Assembly (NCBI RefSeq): GCF_015351025.1
Contig: NZ_JADKRV010000002.1
Span: 186,001 to 250,000 of the forward strand
Direction of reading: 5' to 3'
Source: Curtobacterium sp. VKM Ac-1376
GTDB taxonomy: Bacteria; Actinomycetota; Actinomycetes; Actinomycetales; Microbacteriaceae
Length of the DNA: 64,000 bases
Position 1 is the first letter of the stretch. Each line of letters begins with the position of its first letter. The translations under genes and the position numbers were made by a program. The notes under the pieces were generated by a model. It had not been told where the DNA came from. It worked only from the letters and a program-made list of their open reading frames with translations, and did no database searches. Positions 8,846-17,659 of the stretch are shown in pieces.

Positions 8846-9991
8846 ATGACCGAGTTCAGCACCCGCGCCGTCCACGCCGGCCAGGAGCCCGACGAGACCA
8901 CCGGCGCCGTCATCCCACCGATCCACCTGACGTCGACGTACGTGCAGGACGGCGTCGGCGGCATGCGCAACGGCTACGAGTACTCGCGTGCCGGCAACCC
9001 GACGCGCGACTCGTTGCAGACGCTCCTCGCCGACCTCGACGGCGGCGTCGCGGCGTCGTCGTTCGCCTCCGGCCTCGCCGCCGAGGACGCCCTGCTCCGC
9101 GCCGCGCTCGTCCCCGGCGGCCGGGTCGTGATGGGCAACGACGTCTACGGCGGCACCCATCGCCTGGTCAACCGGCTGCACGTGCCGTGGGGCGTCGAGC
9201 TCGTCGTCGTCGACATGAGCGACCTCGACCAGGTCCGCGCCGCACTGCAGGGCGCACCGGCGACGACGGTGCTGTGGGTCGAGACGCCGACGAACCCGCT
9301 CATGAAGATCGCCGACATCGCAGCACTGGCGACCCTCGGGCACGAGTCCGGCGCGCTCGTCGTCGTCGACAACACCTTCGCATCGCCGTACCTGCAGCAG
9401 CCGCTGTCCCTCGGTGCCGACGTGGTCGTGTACTCGACGACGAAGTACCTGGGTGGGCACTCGGACGTCGTCGGCGGCGCCGTCGTGCTGGCGGACGAGG
9501 AACTCGCCGCGAAGGTCCAGTTCCTGCAGTTCGGCGCCGGAGCGATCTCGTCGCCGTTCGACGCGTACCTGACCACCCGCGGCATCAAGACGCTCGCGCT
9601 GCGGATGGAGCGACACTCCACCAACGCGCAGGCCGTGGCCGAGGCGCTCGTGGTCGCACCGGGTGTCGAGCGCGTCTACTACCCGGGTCTCACCGACCAC
9701 CCGGGGCACGACGTCGCGGCACGGCAGATGCGCGGGTTCGGCGGCATGCTGTCCGTCGCACTGTCCGGCGGCGCCGAGGCCGCGAAGCGGTTCGCTGAGT
9801 CGACGGAGCTGTTCTTGCTCGCCGAGTCGCTCGGCGGGGTCGAGTCGCTCATCGGGTACCCGAGCGAGATGACCCACGCGTCGGTGCAGGGCACCGAGCT
9901 CGCCGTCCCGGAGAACGTGGTGCGGCTGTCGGTCGGCATCGAGGCCGCCGGTGACCTGGTGGCGGACCTGCAGCAGGCGCTGTCCCGCTGA
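8846..9991 (+). CDS. metB: cystathionine gamma-synthase/lyase
   Basis: This is a Cys/Met-metabolism PLP enzyme of 381 aa, the usual family length. The Schiff-base lysine is K200 in YSTTKYLGGHSDV, and the N-terminus (FSTRAVHAGQEPDETTGAVIPPIHLTSTY, split here by family motifs) is typical of MetB-type proteins. Its closest role is making cystathionine from an activated homoserine and cysteine, or cleaving cystathionine; sequence alone cannot separate the two. The ATG at 8846 has the SD AAGGA overlapping the cbs stop region. It is the second gene of the cbs-metB operon. Confidence 0.92.
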   Translation: MTEFSTRAVHAGQEPDETTGAVIPPIHLTSTYVQDGVGGMRNGYEYSRAGNPTRDSLQTLLADLDGGVAASSFASGLAAEDALLRAALVPGGRVVMGNDVYGGTHRLVNRLHVPWGVELVVVDMSDLDQVRAALQGAPATTVLWVETPTNPLMKIADIAALATLGHESGALVVVDNTFASPYLQQPLSLGADVVVYSTTKYLGGHSDVVGGAVVLADEELAAKVQFLQFGAGAISSPFDAYLTTRGIKTLALRMERHSTNAQAVAEALVVAPGVERVYYPGLTDHPGHDVAARQMRGFGGMLSVALSGGAEAAKRFAESTELFLLAESLGGVESLIGYPSEMTHASVQGTELAVPENVVRLSVGIEAAGDLVADLQQALSR

Positions 9992-10087
9992 CCCGGCTGT
10001 CCCGCTGCCCGCCTGCGGTCGAACCGCTGAACCGGATCGTGGCAGCGGGGACCGGTCGCTCCGGCCGCGCGCCGTCGTGCCTCGCCC

Positions 10088-10093
10088 TACGAT
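10088..10093 (+). promoter_or_regulatory. -10 box of leaderless MFS gene
   Basis: TACGAT ends 6 nt before the GTG at 10100. Confidence 0.45.
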
Positions 10094-10099
10094 GATCGG

Positions 10100-11500
10100 G
10101 TGAGCACAACGGCGTCGCGGACGGGTCTGCTGAGCGGACCGTACGCCCTCGCGACGGTCGGCATGGTGGCCATCGTCGGCGTCGCGGCGTTCCAGAACTT
10201 GGCGATGACGACGATCATGCCGGTGATCAGCCGCGACCTCGACGGCGAGACCCTGTACGCGCTGGCGTTCGCGGCGCCGCTCGCCGCTGGTGTGCCGGGC
10301 ATGGTGCTGGCGGGCAACTGGACTGACCGTGCCGGCGGGCGCATCGTGGCCTGGGTGTCCGCGGTCTTCTTCGCGGTCGGCACGGCAGTGGTGATGCTCG
10401 CGCCGACCATGGAGGTGTTCCTGGCCGGCCGGCTGCTCGAGGGCTTCGGTGCGGGGGCGATCGACGTGGTGCTCTACGTGCTCGTCGCCCGCATCTTCCC
10501 CGCCGCGCTGCACGGACCGGTCTTCGCCGGGTTCGCCGCGGCGTGGGTCGTCCCCGCACTCATCGGTCCGGCCCTCGCCGGCATCGTCACCGACGCGTGG
10601 AACTGGCACTGGGTCTTAGCCGGGGCGCTCGCCATCGCCCTCGTCGCGTTCGCCCTGCTGGTGCCGACGCTCGGCCGGTTGCACGCTCCGCCAGCGGCGC
10701 TGCGACCGCCGTGGCAGCGGGTGCGGATCGGGTGGTCGGTCGCGGCAGCCGTGTCGATCCTGCTCCTCAACGTCGCGCCGGACCTCCCGCCCTCGGGCAC
10801 GGTCGCGGCGGTGCTGATCGGACTCGTCGGGACGTGGTTCGCGCTCCGGCCCCTGCTGCCGGCGGGGACCTTCCGCGCGGCGGCGGGGCTGCCGTCGGTG
10901 GTGCTGTTGCGCGGGCTGGTGGCGGCGTCGTTCTTCGGCAGCGAGGCGTACGTGCCGTTCCTGCTGCAGGCCGAGCACGGACTGTCCGCGTCGGCCGCCG
11001 GGCTCGCGCTGACGGTGGCCGCGCTGAGCTGGGCGGCATCGAGCTGGGCGCACGGACGGCTGGGGGAGCAGCGGCTCACCGCCCGGCGCACGTTCGGGGT
11101 CGGGCTCGCGCTGGTCCTGGTGAGCCTGCTGACGGCGTTCGCAGTGGCCGCGCTCGACCTGCCCTGGTCGGTGCTCGTGGCCGGATGGTTCGTCGGAGGT
11201 GCAGGCATGGGCGCGATCTACCCGCGCGCCTCGATGCTGACGCTGCGGTTCTCCGGCGAGGGCGACGACGGATTCGCGAGTTCCGCGCTCACGATCGCGG
11301 ACTCGGCTGGCAGTGTCATCGGCCTCGCGGTGACGGGGCTGCTCTTCACCGCGACCGGGGGTGCCGACGGCACGGTGTCGTTCACCCTGGTCTTCGCCGC
11401 GATGATCAGCTTCGCGGTGCTCGCCGTCGCCGCCGTCCGCCGACTCGGACCCGTGCCCGCGCCGGCAGGGCCGTCGCCGCACGCACCGGCGTCCGGGTAG
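10100..11500 (+). CDS. MFS transporter
   Basis: This is a major facilitator superfamily protein of 466 aa with 14 or so hydrophobic segments. The first helix starts at about residue 15, and the helix 2-3 loop GNWTDRAGGR matches the MFS motif A (G-X-X-X-D-R-X-G-R). The C-terminus is a Pro/Ala-rich tail. The length and helix count fit drug:H+ antiporters of the DHA2 type, but no substrate can be assigned. The GTG start at 10100 fits a leaderless transcript. A small lipoprotein gene follows after 30 nt with its own Shine-Dalgarno and may be co-transcribed. Confidence 0.88.
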   Translation: MSTTASRTGLLSGPYALATVGMVAIVGVAAFQNLAMTTIMPVISRDLDGETLYALAFAAPLAAGVPGMVLAGNWTDRAGGRIVAWVSAVFFAVGTAVVMLAPTMEVFLAGRLLEGFGAGAIDVVLYVLVARIFPAALHGPVFAGFAAAWVVPALIGPALAGIVTDAWNWHWVLAGALAIALVAFALLVPTLGRLHAPPAALRPPWQRVRIGWSVAAAVSILLLNVAPDLPPSGTVAAVLIGLVGTWFALRPLLPAGTFRAAAGLPSVVLLRGLVAASFFGSEAYVPFLLQAEHGLSASAAGLALTVAALSWAASSWAHGRLGEQRLTARRTFGVGLALVLVSLLTAFAVAALDLPWSVLVAGWFVGGAGMGAIYPRASMLTLRFSGEGDDGFASSALTIADSAGSVIGLAVTGLLFTATGGADGTVSFTLVFAAMISFAVLAVAAVRRLGPVPAPAGPSPHAPASG

Positions 11501-11530
11501 CGTGGCAGACCGGACCGAAGAGGAGACACC

Positions 11531-12103
11531 GTGCTGCGCATCGTCGCCGTGACCGTCGCCCTGGCGGCGGCACTCTCCCTGGCCGGGTGCCAGGGCACGA
11601 CGTCGGCAGCGCCCACTCCCGTGCAGAGCACCGACCTGACGAGTTCCGACGGCGGCTTCGCCGAGCATGCCGTGATCGGTGTCGTGCTGGTGCACGAGGA
11701 CGCTGCCCTCGCCGACGGACTGCGCACCGGACTCACCGACGCCGGATTTCGACCGGACGTCCGCGTCGCATCGGCGACGGGCGCAGCGTCGTCCCAGCGG
11801 ACGGCTGTCGCCCAACTCGTCCGGAAGGGCGCGAAGGCGCTGCTCGTGCACGCGGCCCGACCGTCGACGCTCACCGGTGTGGTCCAGACCGCCCACGACG
11901 CCGGTGTGGTGGTGGTCTCCCTCGGCGACCCGTTGCCCGCGACGGGGACGGGTGGCGACGGGGTCTCCGCGGACTACCGGGTGCCGTCGGGCGCGGACGA
12001 CGACGACCTGGCGGCAGCGGCGGTCGAGGTGGTGCAGTCGCTGCAGCGCGGGGAGAAGCCGGAGACGAACCCGGCCGAGGGCGACAGCACCGACGCCGAG
12101 TAG
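11531..12103 (+). CDS. substrate-binding-like lipoprotein
   Basis: This is a secreted lipoprotein of 190 aa. A signal peptide with a clear lipobox (SLAGC, Cys at about residue 19) is followed by a Thr/Ser/Pro linker. The mature domain (IGVVLVHEDAALADGLRTG, then AKALLVHAARPSTLTGVVQTAHDAGVVVVSLGDPL) resembles the first half of periplasmic sugar-binding proteins. At this length it has only one lobe, so it is either a truncated binding protein or a distinct short family. The acidic tail is low-complexity. AGGAGA precedes the GTG at 11531. No permease genes are adjacent. Confidence 0.75.
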   Translation: MLRIVAVTVALAAALSLAGCQGTTSAAPTPVQSTDLTSSDGGFAEHAVIGVVLVHEDAALADGLRTGLTDAGFRPDVRVASATGAASSQRTAVAQLVRKGAKALLVHAARPSTLTGVVQTAHDAGVVVVSLGDPLPATGTGGDGVSADYRVPSGADDDDLAAAAVEVVQSLQRGEKPETNPAEGDSTDAE

Positions 12104-12162
12104 GCGCTCTCCGGGTCAGTGCGGCCGCGGCTCAGTACGGCTTCGGGTCGGTGCGGATCAGC

Positions 12163-12744
12163 TCAGCTCCACCAGGCCGGGAACGACAGCGTGATCGTCT
12201 CGACCAGGGCCTTCCGCGACCGCCGGGGACCGGCGAGCCAGGCCTCGATCGCCCCGACGAAGCCCTGCGCCACGAAGCCCGCAGCGACGTCGTCCAGGAG
12301 CTCGGGGCGGCGGGCGGCACCCAGCTCACGGATGAGCAGGGCGCTCGACACGGTGAAGTGCTCGACCAACAGCCGGTGCAGCGAGGCGTCGTTCGGGTCG
12401 GGGAGCCCCTTGCCGTAGATGTCCCGGTGCGTGGTCACGTGCTCGACGACGGCGTTGATCCCACGCCGGGTGATCGCCGTGAACTCGGCAGCGTCCGCAC
12501 CCCTGGCGGCGGCCGCACGGCGCTCGTCGGCATCGTCCTGGCGGATGCGGTCGAGTTCCGGGGTCAGGACGTCGGCGAGCAGTGATCCGGGGGAGACGGC
12601 GTGCGAGTAGAACGTCGCCCGGTTGATGCCGGCGGCGCGTGTCACGTCGGCGACGGTGATCTCCGACACGGGTCGGTCCGCCGCCAGTCGCAGGATCGCC
12701 TCGCGCAGCGCAGCCGTGGTGTGCAGGATCCGGGCATCCACCAT
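12163..12744 (-). CDS. TetR-family transcriptional regulator
   Basis: This is a repressor-type regulator of 193 aa. The N-terminal helix-turn-helix (about 8-50) contains ITVADVTRAAGINRATFYSHA, which matches the TetR pattern. The rest is the divergent ligand-binding and dimerisation domain. The ATG at 12744 is preferred because a G-rich GAGGGGG segment lies upstream; a GTG at 12753 would add three residues. It is divergent from a Bcr/CflA-type efflux gene, with a palindrome in between, so it probably represses that pump. The inducer is unknown. Confidence 0.88.
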   Translation of the reverse strand: MVDARILHTTAALREAILRLAADRPVSEITVADVTRAAGINRATFYSHAVSPGSLLADVLTPELDRIRQDDADERRAAAARGADAAEFTAITRRGINAVVEHVTTHRDIYGKGLPDPNDASLHRLLVEHFTVSSALLIRELGAARRPELLDDVAAGFVAQGFVGAIEAWLAGPRRSRKALVETITLSFPAWWS

Positions 12745-12796
12745 GACACCCACCCCCTCTTCTGGTCCGGTTCACCCGGTGCCCCCGAGCAGTCCG

Positions 12797-12802
12797 ACGG
12801 TA
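12797..12802 (-). promoter_or_regulatory. putative -10 box of tetR
   Basis: Read on the minus strand this is TACCGT, 52 nt upstream of the tetR ATG. The assignment is tentative. Confidence 0.3.
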
Positions 12803-12891
12803 CCGCATGGTGCGGTCGTCACGGGGGCCGGTCGCCAGCCAGAACACGCGGGGCACGTGGATCGAGGGCGTCGAGCGCGCCCGTCCGACCG

Positions 12892-12921
12892 TAGGATGGT
12901 TCCACGGACGAATCGATTCGA
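12892..12921 (+). promoter_or_regulatory. promoter and palindromic operator of the efflux gene
   Basis: A -10-like TAGGAT (12892-12897) is followed by the perfect 12-bp palindrome CGAATCGATTCG (12910-12921), which overlaps the start of the expected transcript. Its position between divergent tetR and MFS genes makes it a good TetR operator candidate. A second small palindrome, GATCGATC, abuts it. Confidence 0.5.
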
Positions 12922-12972
12922 TCGATCCCGTGATCACCGCTCCCGCCCTCACCGTCGAAGGACTCCTGTTTC

Positions 12973-14229
12973 GTGACCGCGCCCGCCACCACCGGTTCGC
13001 TCCGTGTCGTCCTGCACCCCGGAGACTCCCTCTCCCGCGGGCAGCGACTCGTCTACGTCTTCGTCCTGGGTGCCCTCACGGCGCTCGGGCCGTTCACGAT
13101 CGACCTCTACCTGCCGGCGTTCCCGGCGCTCAAGGAGCAGTTCGGTGTCACCGACGGCGCCGTCCAGCTGACGCTCACGGCAACGACGCTCGGCTTCGCC
13201 ATCGGGCAGCTCCTCGTCGGCCCGTGGAGCGACAAGGTCGGTCGCCGATTGCCACTCATCATCGCGACGACGGTGCACATCGCCGCGTCCATCGGTGCCG
13301 CGACGGCACCGAACATCGAGCTGCTGGCGATGTTCCGCGTCCTGCAGGGCATGGGGGCCGCGGCGGGCGGCGTCGTCGCGATGGCGACGGTCCGCGACCT
13401 GTTCGGCGGCAAGCCGCTCGTCCGGATGCTGTCCCGACTGGCGATGGTGAACGGCCTCGCGCCGATCCTGGCGCCGCTCATCGGGTCGCAGATGCTGCAG
13501 TTCACCAGCTGGCGCGGGATCTTCGTCTTCCTCTCCTTCTACGGTCTGGCCGTGGTGATCGCCTCGATCCTGCTCATCGTCGAGACGCTGCCGCCGGCTC
13601 GTCGCCGCGAGGCCGGCCACTCCACCATGAGGCAGCGGTACAAGGCCCTGTTCTCGGACCGGATCTTCGTCGGTGTCGCGCTCATCGGGGCCATGGTGTT
13701 CAGCGGCCTGTTCTCGTACCTCAGCGCCTCCCCGTTCCTGTTCCAGCAGGTCTACGGCCTCGACGCGCAGCAGTACGGACTGCTCTTCGCCGTGAACTCC
13801 GTCGGGGTCGTCCTCGGTGTGCAGATCTCGGCACGGCTCGCACAGCGCGTCGGCCCGCAGTGGATCCTGGCCTGCTCGACGGCGACGCTGCTGCTCGCGT
13901 CGATCGCGATCATCGTCCTCGACCAGCTCGGCGCCGGACTGGTCGGCGTGCTCGTACCGCTCTGGTTCTTCATCGCCGCGTGCGGGTTCTCGTTCCCGCT
14001 CGTGCAGGTCATCGGACTCGCCGCCCACGGGAAAGAGGCGGGGACCGCCGCGTCGGTGCTCGGCGCCCTCAACTTCGGGGTCGCCGGTCTGATCTCGCCC
14101 GTGGTGGGCTGGCTCGGCATCACGACCGCCACCCCGATGGCGATGGTGATGGCGTCGACCGCGGCCGTCGCGGTCATCATGCTGTGGGTCGTGGTGCGGC
14201 CGCGGACGGTCCCGGCACTCACCCACTGA
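12973..14229 (+). CDS. Bcr/CflA-family multidrug efflux MFS transporter
   Basis: This is a 12-helix drug:H+ antiporter of 418 aa. After a short cytoplasmic leader, the first helix has the Bcr/CflA-type motif FTIDLYLPAFPALKEQFG. Motif A-like GPWSDKVGRR sits in the helix 2-3 loop, and RVLQGMGAAAGGVVAMATVRDLF is typical of this family. Family members export drugs such as bicyclomycin, chloramphenicol or sulfonamides; the substrate here is inferred only at class level. The GTG at 12973 was chosen because it gives the expected short N-terminus. The divergent TetR is the likely regulator. Confidence 0.92.
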   Translation: MTAPATTGSLRVVLHPGDSLSRGQRLVYVFVLGALTALGPFTIDLYLPAFPALKEQFGVTDGAVQLTLTATTLGFAIGQLLVGPWSDKVGRRLPLIIATTVHIAASIGAATAPNIELLAMFRVLQGMGAAAGGVVAMATVRDLFGGKPLVRMLSRLAMVNGLAPILAPLIGSQMLQFTSWRGIFVFLSFYGLAVVIASILLIVETLPPARRREAGHSTMRQRYKALFSDRIFVGVALIGAMVFSGLFSYLSASPFLFQQVYGLDAQQYGLLFAVNSVGVVLGVQISARLAQRVGPQWILACSTATLLLASIAIIVLDQLGAGLVGVLVPLWFFIAACGFSFPLVQVIGLAAHGKEAGTAASVLGALNFGVAGLISPVVGWLGITTATPMAMVMASTAAVAVIMLWVVVRPRTVPALTH

Positions 14230-14350
14230 CGACAGGGCGCCCCGAGACGCTGCCGGCGACGGTCTGGAGGCCCGGCTCGCGCCCGACACGCAGCCGCCTG
14301 TGACGAGACGCGGCCGGCTCCCGTGCCGCCGCGATCAGCAGCCGTCGCCG

Positions 14351-14995
14351 TCAGACGCCGAGCAGCCCGGTGAACTCGACGACGAGCAGCCCGCCGACGA
14401 CGACCGCGGCGAGCCCGCCGACGATCAGGTAGGCCGACCCCAGCTCGTACCAGGCACGGCTCGAGGGGTAGCGCTTCGCGAAGGTCCGCGCGGTGACGGG
14501 ACGGGGCTCCTCGGTGACCTGCACGCCCAGCACCTCGACGACCTGCTCGAGGCCGTCGTCGCCCCACACGTCCGCCCGGATCCGGAACAGGTGCGCGCCG
14601 GTCGCGTCGAACGCCACGAGTTCCCGCACGGTGCGGTCGACCGAGGAACCGTAGGTCGTCACGAGGGCCAGGCTGTGCACCCTGTCGCGGGGGACCCGGC
14701 GGTGGGGTGTCGCCACGCCGCGCACCGTCACCTCGTCGTCGTCGATGCCGATGTACGCCGAGCGCAACCGCGCGAAGACGACCCCGACGGCGACGGCGAT
14801 CGCGACCACCAGGCCGGCGACCACGGCCCACGTCCGGAACGGGAACGAGACCCAGACGAGGGCGACCGCGAGCGGCACCGCAGAGAACACGATGCTCAGC
14901 GCGGTGGAGCGGACGAGGGACCGACGGGGTCGCAGGACGACCTCGAAGACACCGGCCCGCACGTGCGGAGTCGTGGGAACAGCCATGTCCCCCAT
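14351..14995 (-). CDS. membrane protein with PH-like domain
   Basis: This is a membrane protein of 214 aa of unknown function. Two helices (about 33-52 and 55-74) are followed by a soluble segment (RSAYIGIDDDEVTVRGVATPHRRVPRDRVHSLALV) that resembles bacterial PH-domain proteins. A third helix lies near the C-terminus (about 187-210). GAGGAG stands 7 nt before the ATG at 14995. Such proteins are common in actinobacteria next to tRNA or housekeeping genes. The neighbours give no functional hint. Confidence 0.7.
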   Translation of the reverse strand: MGDMAVPTTPHVRAGVFEVVLRPRRSLVRSTALSIVFSAVPLAVALVWVSFPFRTWAVVAGLVVAIAVAVGVVFARLRSAYIGIDDDEVTVRGVATPHRRVPRDRVHSLALVTTYGSSVDRTVRELVAFDATGAHLFRIRADVWGDDGLEQVVEVLGVQVTEEPRPVTARTFAKRYPSSRAWYELGSAYLIVGGLAAVVVGGLLVVEFTGLLGV

Positions 14996-15236
14996 GTGCG
15001 ACTCCTCGTCCCGTGGGGTGCCCGGGCGCGCGGATCAGCACGCCCTCCGAGCGACGCCCCTGCCACTCGATGCACCGCGGCCAGCCCGTCCCGGAGCCGA
15101 CCGCTCGGTCAGCATAGGGGACCGACGGGTGCGGGGGACAGCCCGTTCCACCCCGGTGCAGCGTTTCACGGCCAGCCGGAGGAGGACAGGGCACACGCTG
15201 GTCCGTCGAGTGGGGGACCGGACCAGCCCCGGTACG

Positions 15237-15272
15237 ACGAAGGACCCGCACCGACCGGTGCGGGTCCTTCGT
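15237..15272 (-). terminator. terminator of tRNA-Ser
   Basis: A 17-bp stem built on ACGAAGGACCCGCACCG (15237-15253) and its complement lies just beyond the 3' end of tRNA-Ser on the minus strand. Confidence 0.8.
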
Positions 15273-15277
15273 CGTGA

Positions 15278-15365
15278 TGGCGGAGAATGGGGGATTCGAA
15301 CCCCCGAGGGCTTGCACCCAACACGCTTTCCAAGCGTGCGCCATAGGCCACTAGGCGAATTCTCC
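15278..15365 (-). tRNA. tRNA-Ser (GGA)
   Basis: Read on the minus strand the sequence folds as a class II tRNA with a long variable arm. The acceptor arms are GGAGAAT and ATTCTCC, the T-loop is GGTTCGAATCC, and the 3' CCA is encoded. The anticodon loop TTGGAAA gives anticodon GGA, which reads UCC/UCU serine codons. Confidence 0.96.
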
Positions 15366-15473
15366 TGACACCGTCTCGCGACGGCGACACCCAATGGTAC
15401 AGGTTCTCCGCGGCGCTCACGACCGCGTGTCGTTCGGCCGGGTGCTCCCAGACGTCGTGCCGTGTCCGACGAC

Positions 15474-15479
15474 TACCCT
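15474..15479 (+). promoter_or_regulatory. -10 box of leaderless pta
   Basis: TACCCT ends 7 nt before the GTG at 15487. Confidence 0.45.
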
Positions 15480-15486
15480 GGGCGTC

Positions 15487-17595
15487 GTGTCGACCCGTAT
15501 CTACATCACGTCAGCAGAAGGGCACACGGGCAAGAGCACCGTCGCCCTCGGTGTCCTCGAGACCCTCGCTCGTTCCGTCGGTCGTGTCGGCGTGTTCCGG
15601 CCCGTCGCCCGTTCGGTCGTCGAACCCGACTACGTGCTCGAGCTCCTGCTGCAGCACACCGCCGTCGGGATCTCCTACGACGACGCGGTGGGGGTCACCT
15701 ACGACGACGTCCACGCGGACCCCGAGGCTGCGCTCGGCACGATCCTCACCCGGTTCGCCCAGGTCGAGCGGCTGTGCGACGCCGTCGTCGTGCTCGGGTC
15801 GGACTACACCGACGTCGGCAGCCCCACGGAGTTGTCCTTCAACGCCAGGGTCGCCGCCAACCTCGGTGCCCCGGTGCTGCTCGTGCTCGGTGGACGCGAC
15901 ACCGCCGAGCGCGAGGCACGCACTCCCGAGGACATGGCCCAGGTCGCGGACGTCACGACGAGCGAGCTGCGGGCGGCACACGCGCAGCTGTTCGGCGTCG
16001 TGGTGAACCGCGCCGACCCCGACGCCCTGGCCGCCATCGTCGCGAGTGTCGAGCAGGCCGTGCACGACGACCACCCGGACGTGCCGGTGTGGGCGATCCC
16101 CGAGGACCGGGTGCTCGTGGCCCCCACGATCCGCGCGCTGCTGCAGGCCACCGACGCGACCCTGGTCCGCGGAGACGACGCCCTGCTCGATCGCGAGGCC
16201 CTCGGCACCGTCGTCGCCGGCATGAGCATGGAGAACGTCCTGCCCCGCCTGATCGAGGGCGGCATCGTCGTGGTCCCCGGCGACCGCAGCGACGTCCTCA
16301 TCGCCACCCTGCTCGCGAACCAGTCCGAGACCTTCCCGAGCCTGGCGGGCGTGATCCTGAACGGCGGGTTCGAGATCTCGCCCCAGGTGTCGCGGCTGCT
16401 CGAGGGCCTGTCCAGTTCGCTGCCGATCGCCCACAACGACCTCGGCACCTACGACACCGCGCTCCGGATCACCCAGACCCGCGGGCGACTTGCGGCCGAC
16501 TCGCCCCGCAAGGCCGACCTCGCGCTCGCCCTGTTCGAGCAGCACGTCGACGCCGACGCCCTGCGCAACCGGCTGCAGCTCGCCCCGTCCGGTGTCGTCA
16601 CGCCGCTCATGTTCGAGCACGGGCTGCTCGACCGGGCCCGCAGCTACGGCAAGCGCATCGTCCTGCCCGAGGGCGAGGACGACCGCATCCTGCGTGCCGC
16701 GTCGACCCTGCTGCAGCGCCAGGTGTGCGAGCTCACGATCCTCGGTGACCCGGCGGCGATCCGCACGCGGGCGACCGAGCTCGGCCTCGACCTCGAGGCC
16801 GCGCAGCTCGTGTCCCCGTTCGACCCCGCGCTCCGCGAGCGCTTCGCCGAGGAGTACGCCAGGCTCCGCGCCCACAAGGGCATGTCGATCGAGCTCGCCC
16901 GCGACACCGTCACCGACGTCTCCTACTTCGGCACGATGATGGTGCAGCTCGGCCTGGCCGACGGCATGGTCTCGGGCGCGAAGCACACCACGGCGCACAC
17001 CATCCGGCCGTCGTTCGAGATCATCAAGACCCGCCCGGACACCTCCGTCGTGTCGAGCGTGTTCCTGATGGCGCTCGCCGACCGCGTGCTCGTGTACGGC
17101 GACTGCGCGGTGATCCCGGACCCGACGAGCGAACAGCTCGCCGACATCGCGATCTCGTCCGCCGAGACCGCGACCCAGTTCGGCATCGACCCCCGCGTCG
17201 CGATGCTCAGCTACTCCACCGGCGACAGCGGTTCCGGCGCCGACGTGGACAAGGTGCGCGCCGGCACCGCGTTCGTCCGGGAGCGCCGACCCGACCTGCT
17301 CGTCGAGGGACCGATCCAGTACGACGCCGCCGCCGACCCCACGGTGGCGCACACGAAGATGCCGGACTCCCCGGTGGCCGGTCGGGCGACGGTCTTCATC
17401 TTCCCGGACCTCAACACCGGCAACAACACGTACAAGGCCGTGCAGCGCTCGGCCGGCGCCGTCGCGATCGGCCCGGTCCTGCAGGGCCTGCGCAAGCCGA
17501 TCAACGACCTGTCCCGGGGTGCCCTCGTGGGCGACATCGTGAACACCGTCGCGATCACCGCGATCCAGGCCGGCACCGCGTCCGACGCACGCTGA
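15487..17595 (+). CDS. pta: phosphate acetyltransferase, long form
   Basis: Pta interconverts acetyl-CoA plus phosphate and acetyl phosphate plus CoA in the cytoplasm. At 702 aa this is the long, three-part form. The N-terminal BioD-like domain has a P-loop-type EGHTGKST (about residues 10-17), a DRTGG-type domain follows (about 215-330), and the catalytic PTA_PTB domain runs from about 375 to the end (RIVLPEGEDDRILRAA, then VSGAKHTTAHTIRP and SYSTGDSGSG). The GTG at 15487 fits both the family N-terminus (STRIYITSAEGHTGKST) and the adjacent -10 box. ackA follows after 64 nt, completing the acetate pathway. Confidence 0.96.
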   Translation: MSTRIYITSAEGHTGKSTVALGVLETLARSVGRVGVFRPVARSVVEPDYVLELLLQHTAVGISYDDAVGVTYDDVHADPEAALGTILTRFAQVERLCDAVVVLGSDYTDVGSPTELSFNARVAANLGAPVLLVLGGRDTAEREARTPEDMAQVADVTTSELRAAHAQLFGVVVNRADPDALAAIVASVEQAVHDDHPDVPVWAIPEDRVLVAPTIRALLQATDATLVRGDDALLDREALGTVVAGMSMENVLPRLIEGGIVVVPGDRSDVLIATLLANQSETFPSLAGVILNGGFEISPQVSRLLEGLSSSLPIAHNDLGTYDTALRITQTRGRLAADSPRKADLALALFEQHVDADALRNRLQLAPSGVVTPLMFEHGLLDRARSYGKRIVLPEGEDDRILRAASTLLQRQVCELTILGDPAAIRTRATELGLDLEAAQLVSPFDPALRERFAEEYARLRAHKGMSIELARDTVTDVSYFGTMMVQLGLADGMVSGAKHTTAHTIRPSFEIIKTRPDTSVVSSVFLMALADRVLVYGDCAVIPDPTSEQLADIAISSAETATQFGIDPRVAMLSYSTGDSGSGADVDKVRAGTAFVRERRPDLLVEGPIQYDAAADPTVAHTKMPDSPVAGRATVFIFPDLNTGNNTYKAVQRSAGAVAIGPVLQGLRKPINDLSRGALVGDIVNTVAITAIQAGTASDAR

Positions 17596-17659
17596 CCGCG
17601 CGACCCGCACCGCGCCTCCAGACCGGCCGACCAGGCCAAGAGCAGAAAGCGACACCACC

